A DNA stretch of 64,000 nucleotides from Cellulosimicrobium protaetiae (GCF_009708005.2 NZ_CP052757.1:3286001-3350000), one strand, 5' to 3'. Positions 52,420 through 60,780 are shown, counted from the first letter of the stretch. The notes: a model not told the origin generated them from the sequence alone. Program-made: numbers and translations.

Positions 52420-53094
52420 TCACACGGCTGCCGGCTCGTCGACCGCCACGTCCCGGCCGCCCGTCTCGGCACGGTCCGCGGCGTCCGCCGCGGGGTCACC
52501 CTCCGGCGGCGCGGCGTCGTCGCCCGCGAGCGCCGTGCCGACGTCCGCGAGCGTCCACGGGTCGTCGAGCTCACGCTCGTCGGGTCCCCCGTCGTGCGCG
52601 CCGTCGTGCGCCGGGACACCGGGGACACCGGTCGGCCGGGCACCCCGGTCGGGTCCGCCCTCGCCGCCACCCTCCCTGCCGGCGACGCCGTCGGTCGCCT
52701 CGCCGCGACGCGCGCCGTCACCCTCGCGCCGGTGGACCGTGCGCGCGAACCGCGCCTCGCCGAGGGCGAGGTCGGGGCCGAGCGCGGTCGCCTCCACGAC
52801 CAGGCTGGTGCGCGGGCCGTCGGGGCCGTCCCACTCGTCGAGCGAGAGCCTTCCCGTGACGACCACGGGGTCGCCCTTGTGCAGCGACAACGCAACGTTG
52901 CGCGCCACGTGCTTCCACACCTTCACCGTGAACCACAGCGTGCGGCCGTCGACCCACTCGCCGCGCTCGCGGTCGAGGTAGCGGCGCGTCTGCGCGATGC
53001 GGAAGCTCGTGAAGTCGTTGCCGGACTGCGAGCGGAAGAGCGTGGGCGTGGTCGCGACGAAGCCGGTCAGCGTGACCGTGACGTCACCGGGCAT
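52420..53094 (-). CDS. ssb: Single-stranded DNA-binding protein (secondary, SsbB-like)
   Basis: A 224-residue protein. The OB-fold occupies residues 1-110, with VTLTGFVATTPTLFRSQSGND, FRIAQTRRYLDRERGEWVDG and WFTVKVWKHVARNVALSLHKGDPVVVTGRL as the standard SSB strands. The C-terminal half is a Gly/Asp/Ala-rich linker ending DEPAAV, lacking the acidic DDxPF tip that recruits repair and replication partners. This argues for a second, SsbB-type paralogue rather than the main replicative SSB, which in actinobacteria normally lies beside rpsF/rpsR. ATG 53094 follows AGGAGG. It sits 45 nt downstream of GTPase pair B on the same strand and may share its transcript. Confidence 0.9.
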   Translation of the reverse strand: MPGDVTVTLTGFVATTPTLFRSQSGNDFTSFRIAQTRRYLDRERGEWVDGRTLWFTVKVWKHVARNVALSLHKGDPVVVTGRLSLDEWDGPDGPRTSLVVEATALGPDLALGEARFARTVHRREGDGARRGEATDGVAGREGGGEGGPDRGARPTGVPGVPAHDGAHDGGPDERELDDPWTLADVGTALAGDDAAPPEGDPAADAADRAETGGRDVAVDEPAAV

Positions 53095-53138
53095 GGTTCC
53101 TCCTGAGGTCGGCGGCCGGGCATCTCCCGGCCACGGCC

Positions 53139-54725
53139 TCAGGGTGCTGTCGGGGCGGCGGCGCCGTCCGTCGTCGTGCCGCCGCCTGTGGACAGGCCCC
53201 CGAGATCCGGGCCTGTGGGTAGCCGTAGCGCCCCGGTGAGCGGCGCGGCGGGCTCCTTGTCCCGCGCGGACTGCGCCAGCTCGCGGACCTGGCGGTGCGT
53301 GTCGAGCAGCGCCTGGGTGGGCTTGCCCATCGCGTCCTGCACGACCCGTTCGATCGCGCCGCGGCCGGAGGCGAGCACCTGCTGCTCGCGGCGCCTGGCG
53401 AGCGTGCGACGCACCTGGAGCGCGACGAGGAACGCGACCACGGCGCCGAGCACGGCGACCGCCGCCACGACCGCGCACACCGTGACGAGCGTGCGTCCGA
53501 GGTCGAGCACGCGCAGCGACCCCAGCACGGCGAGGACACCCGCGACCACGCCGACCGCGAGCGCCGACCACGCCGCGCGCCGCGTCGGCCGGGAGGACGA
53601 GGGACCGCGCGTGTCGAGGGGGATCTTCGCGAGCGCCGACCGGGTCGCCTCGGCCACCTTGCCCGCGGGGGCGACGGCGTCGTCGAGGGCCCTCTGCCAC
53701 CCGGGCCGCAGCGACCGGCCCGCGCGCGCGAGCCAGCGCGAGCGGGAGAGCGCCACGGCGTCGGGCTGCGGGGGCGAGAACTCGGGGCGGCCGTAGCCGT
53801 TGCGCACCGCCGCGCCGACCTGCCCCGCGACCGCCGCGAGGCCGGTCGCGTCGGCGAGCGCGTCGACCTCCTCCTCGACGGCCGTGCTCATCGTCCACGG
53901 CACGTCGCCGGGGAGCTGCGCCAGCAGGAGGGCCCCGGCGCGGTCGAGCTCGCCCGCGACCCGGCTCGCGGCGACGCTGCGGCGCGCGACGGCCTGCTCG
54001 AGCAGCGAGCGCAGCTCGTCCAGCCCCTCGCCCGTGCGGGCGGAGACGGTCGTCACGTAGACGCCGTCGAGGCCGTCCTCCTCGAGGAGCCGCCCCATGT
54101 CCTCGACGAGCGCCGCGCGCCGCGCCTCCGGCACGGTGTCGATCTGGTTGAGCGCGACGACCATCGAGCCCTCGAGCCCCGTGGACTTCTGGAGGTAGCC
54201 CGAGTGCAGCGCGTCGTCCGCGTACTTCTGCGGGTCCACGACCCACACGAGCAGGTCGACGAGCGGGAGCACCCGGTCGACGACGTCGCGGTGCGCGGGC
54301 TCGATCGAGTCGTGGTCCGGCAGGTCGAGCAGGACGAGCCCGCCGAGCGCCGACTCGTCCTCGGCGTCGAGCTCGCCGTCGCGCGAGATGCGGCGCTCGG
54401 GGTCGACGTCGAGCCAGTCGAGCAGGGCCGTCGCGGCGTCGCTCCACGAGCACGCGGTGACGCGGGCCGTCGTCGGGCGCTTCACGCCGACGTCGGCGAA
54501 GTCGAGTCGCGACACCCGGTTGAACAGGCTCGACTTGCCCGACCCGGTGCCGCCCGCGAGCGCGACGACCGTGTGGTCGACGCCGAGCGCGAGGCGCTCC
54601 CGGACGCCGCCGATCGCGTCCCGCACCTGGGCCGCGACCGCGGGGTCGAGGTGGTCCCCCGCGAGGTCCACCGCGCGCGCGAGGTCGTCGACCCGGGCAC
54701 GCAGCTGGGCGTCGTGGGACGTCAC
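53139..54725 (-). CDS. Dynamin-like/YfjP-type GTPase with C-terminal membrane helices (pair B, second gene)
   Basis: A 528-residue GTPase paralogous to the gene at 45441. Motifs: P-loop AGGTGSGKSS (57-66), VKRPTTARV (81-89), G3 DLPDHDS (134-140), G4 NQID (193-196), SARTGEGLDEL near 225. Shared paralogue signature: WVVDPQKYADDALH. Two hydrophobic helices (about 388-406 and 418-440) precede a long amphipathic C-terminal helix containing RREQQVLASGRGAIERVVQDA and a disordered Gly/Thr tail. The helices make it a membrane-anchored member of the pair. The GTG start overlaps the stop of the upstream GTPase by 4 nt (54722-54725), the same coupling as in pair A. Confidence 0.82.
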   Translation of the reverse strand: MTSHDAQLRARVDDLARAVDLAGDHLDPAVAAQVRDAIGGVRERLALGVDHTVVALAGGTGSGKSSLFNRVSRLDFADVGVKRPTTARVTACSWSDAATALLDWLDVDPERRISRDGELDAEDESALGGLVLLDLPDHDSIEPAHRDVVDRVLPLVDLLVWVVDPQKYADDALHSGYLQKSTGLEGSMVVALNQIDTVPEARRAALVEDMGRLLEEDGLDGVYVTTVSARTGEGLDELRSLLEQAVARRSVAASRVAGELDRAGALLLAQLPGDVPWTMSTAVEEEVDALADATGLAAVAGQVGAAVRNGYGRPEFSPPQPDAVALSRSRWLARAGRSLRPGWQRALDDAVAPAGKVAEATRSALAKIPLDTRGPSSSRPTRRAAWSALAVGVVAGVLAVLGSLRVLDLGRTLVTVCAVVAAVAVLGAVVAFLVALQVRRTLARRREQQVLASGRGAIERVVQDAMGKPTQALLDTHRQVRELAQSARDKEPAAPLTGALRLPTGPDLGGLSTGGGTTTDGAAAPTAP

Positions 54726-56404
54726 ATGAGCCTCCTCAGCTCGGCGAGTCGTAGGCGGAGCCCGACGGCGGCGTCCGCCGCGAGCGACGGGTCGGCGAGG
54801 GCCGTCAGGACGGGTTCCGCCTCGCGCTCGACCATGGTCGCGGCCCGGTCGGCGAGATCGTCGCGCAGCGACGCGACCGCGGCGTCGCCGTCGTCGGCGA
54901 GGACGGTCCGCACGAGCCGTGCCGCGTCCTCGCTCCCGGCGGCGCCCGCGAGCAGCAGGGCCGCGAGCCCGGTCTCCCCGAAAGCCCTGACCGCGGCCCG
55001 CGCCGCGTCGCTCGCGGTCGGTGCCGCGAGCTCGGCCACGACCCGCTCCGCTCGCGTGGACCACTGGAGCACCTGCGTCGTGGCGGAGGCCTCGCGACGT
55101 GCGGCGGCGTCCTCCTCGGCCGGCAGGACGTCGGCGGCGCCCGGGAGCGGTCGGTCCCCGGCGAGCGCGGCGCGCAACGCCTCGTGGCCCAGCACCCCGT
55201 CGGCGGCGAGCGTGCGGCGCGCGGCGTCGCGCGTCTCGTCGAGCAGCGGGGCGAGCACGACGTCGCGCGCGCGGCCCCGGCGCTTCGACGACCGGACCAC
55301 GCCGCCGCGGACCTTGACGCGGTCCACGCGCTCCGCGCCCGTCACCTGGGCCCAGCGCGCCTCGAGCGACCCGTGCGCGACGGCGCCGTCGAGCGCCGCC
55401 TGCCGTGCGGCGTCGCGCACCGGCGGGACCGCCCGCTCCGCCGCCGTGCGCAGGTCTGCCGCGGCCTCCACCTGCTGCTCCACGGCGTCCGAGACGCCCG
55501 TGACCCAGGCGGGCAGCGCGCCGAGCGCCCCCTTGAGCGTGCGCACGATGACCGCGCGCGAGCGGTCCGGCCCCGCGAGCATGGTCAGCCAGCGCGCGAC
55601 CGGCGCCACGACCGAGCGGTCGAGCAGCCCCTCGTGCGGGCCGACGTCGGGCACGACGAACAGCGGCGTGCCGTCCATGCCGTGGTCGCGCAGGCGCTGC
55701 AGCAGGTCGCCGCGGATCGTCGTGAGCGTCTCGCGCGGGACCCGGTTGAGCACCATCGCGACGCTCGCACCGCGCTCCTTCGCGCGCGACAACGCCTGCC
55801 ACGGCAGCGCGTCGCCGTAGCGCGAGGCGGTCGTGACGAACAGCCACAGGTCCGCCGCCTCGAGCAGCAGGCTCGCGGTGTCGCGGTTCTCCGAGAGCAG
55901 CGAGTCCAGGTCCGGGGCGTCGAGCAGCCCGGTGCCGCGCGGGACGCCGTCGTGGTCGATGACGCGCGCGACGCGCGTCACGGGCCCGTCGACGATCACG
56001 TCGGCGTCGAGCGGGTTGAACGCGAGGACGGGCTCGCGCGTCGTGGGGCGCAGCACGCCCGCCTGCGACACCTCCTCGCCGAGCAGCGAGTTGTACAGCG
56101 TCGACTTCCCGGCACCCGTCGAGCCGGCGATCACGACGATCGCCGGCGAGGAGAGCTCGCGCAGCCGCGGCAGCAGGTGCTCGTCGAGCTGCGTGAGCAG
56201 CCGACGCCGCGAGGCGTCCGCGTCCGTCGCGCCGTCGATCGCGAGCGGGAGGCGCACGTCCGCCACGTCGCGGCGCAGGTCGCGCGCGACGTCGAAGACC
56301 GTGACACCGAGCTCCTCGGTCGCCTGCGCGGGCCTCCACGAGCCCGGCGACCGGCCCGTGGCGGTCGCGCTCGCGTCGCTCGTGGCGGCGTCTGGGGTTC
56401 TCAC
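54722..56404 (-). CDS. Dynamin-family GTPase (pair B, first gene)
   Basis: A 560-residue GTPase paralogous to the gene at 47180. Motifs: P-loop AGSTGAGKST (93-102), VLRPTTREPV (about 117-126), G3 DAPDLDS (162-168), degenerate G4 VLNRVP in place of NKxD; LLEAADLWLFVTTASRYGDALPW closely parallels the pair A protein. The C-terminal half is helical, without an obvious membrane helix, so membrane contact may depend on its partner. The GTG at 56404 is preceded on the coding strand by CACTAT at 6 nt, compatible with a leaderless message; the longer open frame upstream has no better start. It heads an apparent operon: this gene, the second GTPase and possibly ssb. Confidence 0.8.
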   Translation of the reverse strand: MRTPDAATSDASATATGRSPGSWRPAQATEELGVTVFDVARDLRRDVADVRLPLAIDGATDADASRRRLLTQLDEHLLPRLRELSSPAIVVIAGSTGAGKSTLYNSLLGEEVSQAGVLRPTTREPVLAFNPLDADVIVDGPVTRVARVIDHDGVPRGTGLLDAPDLDSLLSENRDTASLLLEAADLWLFVTTASRYGDALPWQALSRAKERGASVAMVLNRVPRETLTTIRGDLLQRLRDHGMDGTPLFVVPDVGPHEGLLDRSVVAPVARWLTMLAGPDRSRAVIVRTLKGALGALPAWVTGVSDAVEQQVEAAADLRTAAERAVPPVRDAARQAALDGAVAHGSLEARWAQVTGAERVDRVKVRGGVVRSSKRRGRARDVVLAPLLDETRDAARRTLAADGVLGHEALRAALAGDRPLPGAADVLPAEEDAAARREASATTQVLQWSTRAERVVAELAAPTASDAARAAVRAFGETGLAALLLAGAAGSEDAARLVRTVLADDGDAAVASLRDDLADRAATMVEREAEPVLTALADPSLAADAAVGLRLRLAELRRLM

Positions 56405-56537
56405 TGGTTCATAGTGACGGCTGCACGGGGCCCCGCCAAACGCACGCGCCGCACGGCGCGCGACCACGCGACCTGCACGTCCACCACCACGGCCCCGACC
56501 TCCCGAGCACGCCCGGCTCCCACTACGATGGGCGCGC

Positions 56538-56610
<73 letters not shown>

Positions 56611-56630
56611 CCACTCGTACCGGCCGCGCG

Positions 56631-56939
56631 TCACGTTCCCGTCGCCCAGCGAGGGTCGTAGTCCGGGTGCTCGGCGTAGGGGGTCGCGAGGGCCCTGAGG
56701 ATGCGGTCCCCGACGAAGGCGACACCGCTCTCGCTGCGCTCGTCCGTCTCCCGCTCGAGGTCGACCGTCATGTCGTACCCGGTCGCCTCGTAGGCGAGGG
56801 TGATGATGCGCCGCTTCACCGCACACTCGTCCAGCCGCCGCGACCGAGACCACGGACCGCCCGGAACCGCGTCATCGGACGCCGCGGAGGCCGCCTCGTC
56901 CTCGTCGATCCTGGCGAGCAGGAACTCGGTCAGCGTCAT
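56631..56939 (-). CDS. DUF6221 family protein
   Basis: A 102-residue protein. The N-terminus MTLTEFLLARIDEDEAA, the CAVKRRIITLAYEATG-like middle and the C-terminal HPDYDPRWA match the DUF6221 pattern (TEFLxARIAEDE ... AKRRI ... HPDYxxxW) of actinobacterial proteins frequent in phages and integrative elements; identification is from memory of the family. No known function, no membrane segment; acidic N-terminal helix. ATG 56939 has GGGAGG at 8 nt. It lies 21 nt beyond the tRNA-Arg CCA and is divergent from a small acidic-protein gene. Confidence 0.75.
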   Translation of the reverse strand: MTLTEFLLARIDEDEAASAASDDAVPGGPWSRSRRLDECAVKRRIITLAYEATGYDMTVDLERETDERSESGVAFVGDRILRALATPYAEHPDYDPRWATGT

Positions 56940-57020
56940 CTCGCCATCCTCCCACCAGTGCCCGGCCCCGGCCCCCGGCCCCGCGGTCCGATCCCAGACG
57001 GCGAGCGCCGCCCGCCGGTG

Positions 57021-57026
57021 TAGTGT
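57021..57026 (+). promoter_or_regulatory. -10 hexamer of a leaderless promoter (small acidic protein)
   Basis: TAGTGT lies 6 nt before the GTG at 57033, with no Shine-Dalgarno sequence. Confidence 0.4.
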
Positions 57027-57032
57027 CGAGGT

Positions 57033-57191
57033 GTGGTTGATCGCCGGATCGGCCCACGTGACGTCGGCCAGTCCGAAGCCCTCCTCCCCGAGCGCGACGC
57101 GCTCGTGCAGGACGAGGACGACGAGGGCGCGCGGTGGGACGACGACGGCGGTCACGAACCCGACCTGGAGGACGAACCCCGATCTCCTTGA
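57033..57191 (+). CDS. Small acidic protein, 52 aa
   Basis: A short ORF with a GTG start placed by a -10 box 6 nt upstream. The protein begins MVDRRIGPRDVGQSEALLPE and continues with two acidic runs (QDEDDEGARWDDDGGHEPD) before ending PRSP. Third codon positions are predominantly G or C, like real genes in the window. No family recognised; no membrane segment or Cys. Its neighbours are a divergent DUF6221 gene and an unknown protein gene 82 nt downstream, so it may be part of a small accessory unit. It could be spurious given its length. Confidence 0.5.
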   Translation: MVDRRIGPRDVGQSEALLPERDALVQDEDDEGARWDDDGGHEPDLEDEPRSP

Positions 57192-57273
57192 GTGGGACGC
57201 CTGGCGCCTCACCGACTGCCTCGACGGCAGCGGACGAGAGCCGGTACGCCGGCTCCGAGGATCGGACGACGCC

Positions 57274-57726
57274 ATGAGCACCACCACCTCCACCCCCACG
57301 TCCTTCGGGCGGGTCCAGGACACCGCGCTGCAGCTCCGGGGGGTGCTCGAGACCGCCCTGCCGCGTGAGCTCGGCACGGACGCCGAGCCCGCGCTCTACA
57401 CCGTGACCGCGGTCTTCTCCCGTCGGGTCTCGGGACCCGAGCAGGCGCTGCTCGAGCTCCCCGCCGTGACCGCGCTGCTCGCCGACCACGGGTACCCCGG
57501 GATCGTGCTCCGGGTCGAGGACCGTCGCCTGCTCGTCGAGAACACGAACCTGGCCATGCTCTCCGGCGGGCTCGCGCACGAGATCGCCGCGGTGCTCCGC
57601 GACGTCGAGGGAGCGATCGCGGCCGAGCGCACGCGCAAGGCCGACGAGCTGGCCGAGTGGCGCGCCGCCGAGGTGCTGCGCGCGGCGACGGTGAAGGTCG
57701 AGGCGGATCGTGTCCGCTTCGAGTGA
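57274..57726 (+). CDS. Hypothetical protein, 150 aa
   Basis: I recognise no family. The 150-residue protein begins MSTTTSTPTSFGRVQDTALQL and is predicted alpha/beta without signal or membrane segment. The middle (ALYTVTAVFSRRVSGPEQALLELPAVTALLADHGYPGIVLRVEDRR) suggests a small mixed domain, and the C-terminal 50 residues form one long charged helix (DVEGAIAAERTRKADELAEW) suited to a coiled coil. Codon use matches the surroundings. ATG 57274 was chosen because the sequence before it is non-coding in character. Its last 17 nt overlap the start of the desaturase gene, so the two are probably co-translated. Confidence 0.65.
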   Translation: MSTTTSTPTSFGRVQDTALQLRGVLETALPRELGTDAEPALYTVTAVFSRRVSGPEQALLELPAVTALLADHGYPGIVLRVEDRRLLVENTNLAMLSGGLAHEIAAVLRDVEGAIAAERTRKADELAEWRAAEVLRAATVKVEADRVRFE

Positions 57727-58807
57727 GCGGTCGCGCACGACCGGCGTCGTCGCCCGCGCGCGCCCTTCGGCGAACCGGACCACGCGCGACTACTCGGTGC
57801 TCGCGAAGATCGTGCGCGAGTCCGGGCTCCTGCGCCGGCGCTACGCGTACTACTGGACCCGGCTCGTCCTGACGGTTGCCGCCCTGGGGGCGGTGTGGGC
57901 GGGTGTCGTGCTCGTGGGTGACTCGTGGTGGCAGCTCGCGCTCGCCGCGGCGCTCGCGCTCGTGCTCTCCCAGCTCGCGTTCCTCGGCCACGACAGCTCC
58001 CACCGGCAGATCTTCCGGTCGCGCGCGTGGAACGACTGGACCGCGCGCATCCTGGCCAACGCGCTCGTCGGGCTGAGCCACGTCTGGTGGACCACCAAGC
58101 ACGACGCCCACCACGCGGCACCGAACCAGGAGGGTCACGACCCGGACATCTCGCCGGGGGTCGTCGCCTTCACGCCTGCGGCCCTGGCCAGCCGCCGCGG
58201 CTGGCGCGCGTGGCTGGCCCACCGGCAGGGCTGGTACTTCTTCCCGCTCCTCACCCTCGAAGGGCTCCACCTGCACGTCGCGAGCGTGCGCAAGGTGCTC
58301 GGACGCGGGCCCGTGCCACACCGTGGCGTGGAGGTGCCGGTCCTGCTCGCGCGGCTCGCGCTCTACCTGGTCGCGCTGGGCGTGCTCCTGCCCCCGGCTC
58401 TCGCGCTCGCGTTCCTCGCCGTCCAGCTCGCCGTGTTCGGTGTCCTGCTCGGCGGTGCGTTCGCGCCCAACCACAAGGGCATGCCGATCGTGCCCGCGAC
58501 GGCGGACATCGACTTCCTGCGCCGCCAGGTGCTGATGTCCCGCAACATCCGCGGGGGCGCCGTCGTCGACTTCCTCATGGGCGGCCTGAACCGGCAGGTC
58601 GAGCATCACCTCTTCCCGAGCATGCCGCGACCGAACCTCAGGACGGTCCAGCCCCTCGTGCGCGAGTACTGCTCGCAGCTCGGGGTCACCTACACCGAGG
58701 TCGGCTTCTTCGCCTCGTACCGCATCGTGATCGGCTACCTCAACGACGTCCCCGGCCGTGCCCGCGACCCGTTCTCCTGCCCCCTGGCCGCCGGCCTCGG
58801 CAGGTGA
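57710..58807 (+). CDS. Membrane fatty acid desaturase (acyl-lipid type)
   Basis: A 365-residue integral di-iron enzyme introducing a double bond into membrane acyl chains. The three His boxes are present: FLGHDSSHRQ (about residue 93, HxxxxH type), TKHDAHHAAP (about residue 130, HxxHH) and NRQVEHHLFP (about residue 296, QxxHH). Four hydrophobic helices flank them (about 52-88 and 205-250). FAPNHKGMPI is typical of the fatty acid desaturase family in actinobacteria. The GTG at 57710 lies inside the 3' end of the preceding gene with a 17-nt overlap. It may adjust membrane fluidity; no regulator is visible. Confidence 0.9.
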   Translation: MSASSERSRTTGVVARARPSANRTTRDYSVLAKIVRESGLLRRRYAYYWTRLVLTVAALGAVWAGVVLVGDSWWQLALAAALALVLSQLAFLGHDSSHRQIFRSRAWNDWTARILANALVGLSHVWWTTKHDAHHAAPNQEGHDPDISPGVVAFTPAALASRRGWRAWLAHRQGWYFFPLLTLEGLHLHVASVRKVLGRGPVPHRGVEVPVLLARLALYLVALGVLLPPALALAFLAVQLAVFGVLLGGAFAPNHKGMPIVPATADIDFLRRQVLMSRNIRGGAVVDFLMGGLNRQVEHHLFPSMPRPNLRTVQPLVREYCSQLGVTYTEVGFFASYRIVIGYLNDVPGRARDPFSCPLAAGLGR

Positions 58808-58942
58808 GATACGGCGGTCCCGTCGAGGAGACTCCCCGCGGCTCCCAGGTTCGCTCCCAGGAACGAGGCGTACGATCAGGACATCCGTGGCGAACGTGCC
58901 CCGTCTGAGGTGCGCGGGCCCGGAATCCCGAGGGAGGCCGTC

Positions 58943-59296
58943 ATGGCCACCATCCCACCCCTGGCGTCCGCCACCAACGGCGAGCCGACAGCGGCTGTCC
59001 ACGGCACCCGTCCGAGTTCCGTCACCCGCACCTCCGGCGCCCCGGCCGGTGCACCCCGTACACGTGCCGGCGCCACCTGGGTCGGGTTGTGCGTCGCCGC
59101 CCTCGTCCTCGTCGCGCTCATCGTCTTCATGCTCCAGAACACCCAGGCCGTGCTCGTCTCCTTCCTGGGCTGGCAGGGCTCCGTCCCGCTCGCGCTCGCC
59201 CTGCTCGTCGCCGGCGTCGGGGTCGGGGTCGTCGCCCTCGTCGTCGGCACGCTGCGCATCCACCAGCTCCGCCGCCGCCTCGCGCAACACCGGTAG
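58943..59296 (+). CDS. LapA-domain (DUF1049) membrane protein
   Basis: A 117-residue protein with a disordered N-terminal 48 residues and two helices: about 50-72 (WVGLCVAALVLVALIVFMLQN) and 82-105. The sequence MLQNTQAVLVSFLGWQGSVPLALALL is the classic LapA/DUF1049 motif (QN...V.F..W....PL.L.L). A short basic tail RIHQLRRRLAQHR is cytosolic. LapA proteins are small inner-membrane proteins; in E. coli they act with LapB on lipopolysaccharide assembly, which does not apply to an actinobacterium, so the role is unknown. ATG 58943 follows GAGGGAGG. Confidence 0.88.
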   Translation: MATIPPLASATNGEPTAAVHGTRPSSVTRTSGAPAGAPRTRAGATWVGLCVAALVLVALIVFMLQNTQAVLVSFLGWQGSVPLALALLVAGVGVGVVALVVGTLRIHQLRRRLAQHR

Positions 59297-59322
59297 TGCC
59301 GCGCCCTCGCGCCCGTCCGTGC

Positions 59323-59739
59323 TCAACCGAACGACGGGGCCGTCGCGCGGTCGATCTCGACCAGGTAGGCGTGCCGCTCCTCGCCGCGCGGGTAGGGGCC
59401 GCCGGTGTAGAGCTCGGAGAGCCGGTCGACGACGGCCCAGCCCGCGTCGCCGTCGAGCACCTCGACGACGCGACCGCGCAGGGTCGCCATGACGAACGGG
59501 TTCCCGGTCTCCGTCACGGACACCGCGACGCGCGGGTCGCGCGCGAGGTTGCGCGCCTTGCGCGAGCCGGGGCCCGTGAGGAACGCGAGCCGGTCCCCCT
59601 CCCAGCCGACCCAGAGCGGCACGACGTGCGGGCCGCCGTCGGGCAGGACGGTCGCGAGGTGCGCGACGTGCGGTCCGGCGACGAGCACGCGGGCCACCTC
59701 GGGGACGTGGGCGGGACCGGGTGCGGGCCGCGCGCTCAC
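59323..59739 (-). CDS. PPOX-class (probably F420-binding) oxidoreductase
   Basis: A 138-residue split-barrel protein of the pyridoxamine 5'-phosphate oxidase superfamily. Family marks are HVAHLATVLPDGGPHVVPLWV (about residues 24-44), the dimer-core RKARNLARDPRVAVSVT and VMATLRGRVVEV. Members of this size in actinobacteria usually bind F420 rather than FMN; this window's F420 genes make that plausible, but the cofactor is not provable from sequence. The GTG at 59739 overlaps the stop of the upstream SDR gene by 4 nt (GTGA), indicating a two-gene operon. A terminal PSFG ends the protein. Confidence 0.85.
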   Translation of the reverse strand: MSARPAPGPAHVPEVARVLVAGPHVAHLATVLPDGGPHVVPLWVGWEGDRLAFLTGPGSRKARNLARDPRVAVSVTETGNPFVMATLRGRVVEVLDGDAGWAVVDRLSELYTGGPYPRGEERHAYLVEIDRATAPSFG

Positions 59740-60476
59740 ACGATCGCCCCGCACGACAGGTCGACGACGACCCCCGTCGTCGCACCCGCGGCGTCGGACG
59801 CGAGGTAGACGGCCGTGCCGGCGACCTCGGAGAGCCGCGGCAGGCGGCCGAGCAGCGTGTCCTTGACGAGCATGGGCAGGTCGTCGTCCGACGCGCCGAC
59901 GGTCTCGGGCGTGAAGTTGGGCCGGAGCCCGACGACCCGCACGCCGTGGCGGCCGACCTCGCCGGCGAGGCTGCGCACGAGGGTCTCGATCGAGGCGCAC
60001 GCGAGGCTGAACCCGCCCATCTCGTGGCGCGACTCCCGCGCGGCCGTCGACGAGAGCATGACGATCGCCCCGGACCCCTGGGCGATCATGTGCCGCGCCG
60101 CCGCGGTCGCCGTGAGGAAGTGGGTCGTCGTCGCGGACACGATCGGCGCCACGAAGTCCTGGAGGGACATCTCGACGAGCGGGACGTTCTGGAGCACGTC
60201 GTACGCGACGGCGTTGAAGGACACGTCGAGGCTCCCTGCCCGCTCGACCACGAGCGCCGCGTGCGCGTCGACCGACTCCTTGTCCGTCGCGTCGACGACG
60301 GCGGTGCCCGCCCGCCCGCCGGCGGCCCGGATCTCCTCGGCGAGCGCGTCGAGCGTGGCGGCCGTCCGTCCCGCGAGGAAGACGTGCGCGCCCGCGGCGG
60401 CGAACGCGCGGCTCACCGCCGACCCCATCGACCCCGCGGCCCCGTAGACCACCGCGTTCTTCCCGGCGAGCTGCAT
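59736..60476 (-). CDS. SDR-fold protein lacking the catalytic Tyr/Lys
   Basis: A 246-residue Rossmann-fold protein. The cofactor loop is VVYGAAGSMGSAV (residues 9-21, relaxed TGxxxGxG), GRT at 36-38 and the Ser region VMLSSTAARES (139-149). At the position of the universal YxxxK motif the sequence is GGFSLACASIETL: Phe156 replaces Tyr and Cys160 replaces Lys. The NNAG motif is FNAVAYD. The protein can probably bind NAD(P) but cannot use the classical SDR mechanism, so it may be a regulatory or scaffold protein, or use an unusual chemistry. ATG 60476 follows GAAGGGACG. It forms a unit with the PPOX-class gene by 4-nt overlap. Confidence 0.85.
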   Translation of the reverse strand: MQLAGKNAVVYGAAGSMGSAVSRAFAAAGAHVFLAGRTAATLDALAEEIRAAGGRAGTAVVDATDKESVDAHAALVVERAGSLDVSFNAVAYDVLQNVPLVEMSLQDFVAPIVSATTTHFLTATAAARHMIAQGSGAIVMLSSTAARESRHEMGGFSLACASIETLVRSLAGEVGRHGVRVVGLRPNFTPETVGASDDDLPMLVKDTLLGRLPRLSEVAGTAVYLASDAAGATTGVVVDLSCGAIV

Positions 60477-60658
60477 CTGACGTCCCTTCCTCGACGGTGG
60501 CGCGCACGTCCGCGGAGGGCGTGCGCAGCGAACTCTCGCAGACGGACGACGGCGCGGGCGGGCGGAACTCATCGGCCGCCCGGACGTTGGGTCTGGCATG
60601 GGGAGTTCTCACCCTCCCGATCCCCGGAAAGGGTAAAGATCAGGCCACCGGCCGTAGA

Positions 60659-60664
60659 TATACT
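60659..60664 (+). promoter_or_regulatory. Strong -10 element (TATACT) before telA
   Basis: TATACT is the most canonical -10 in the window. No TTGACA-like -35 is seen 16-18 nt upstream, so an activator or another sigma factor may be needed. Transcription would start near 60671, about 110 nt before the telA ATG. The rest of the gap 60477-60658 shows no gene. Confidence 0.5.
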
Positions 60665-60780
60665 CGGCCGACCGGCGCAGGCCGGTTCCGCCCGGTTCGC
60701 CCGGGTCGAGGGGGAGCTCGCGAGGGCCGCCCCACCCGCCACCGACGGCGTCCGACGGCACGCACGAGCGAAGGACAGAC

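Noticed and set aside
60601-60780. The telA leader as a known riboswitch
   Set aside because: No recognisable consensus; only the TATACT -10 is solid.
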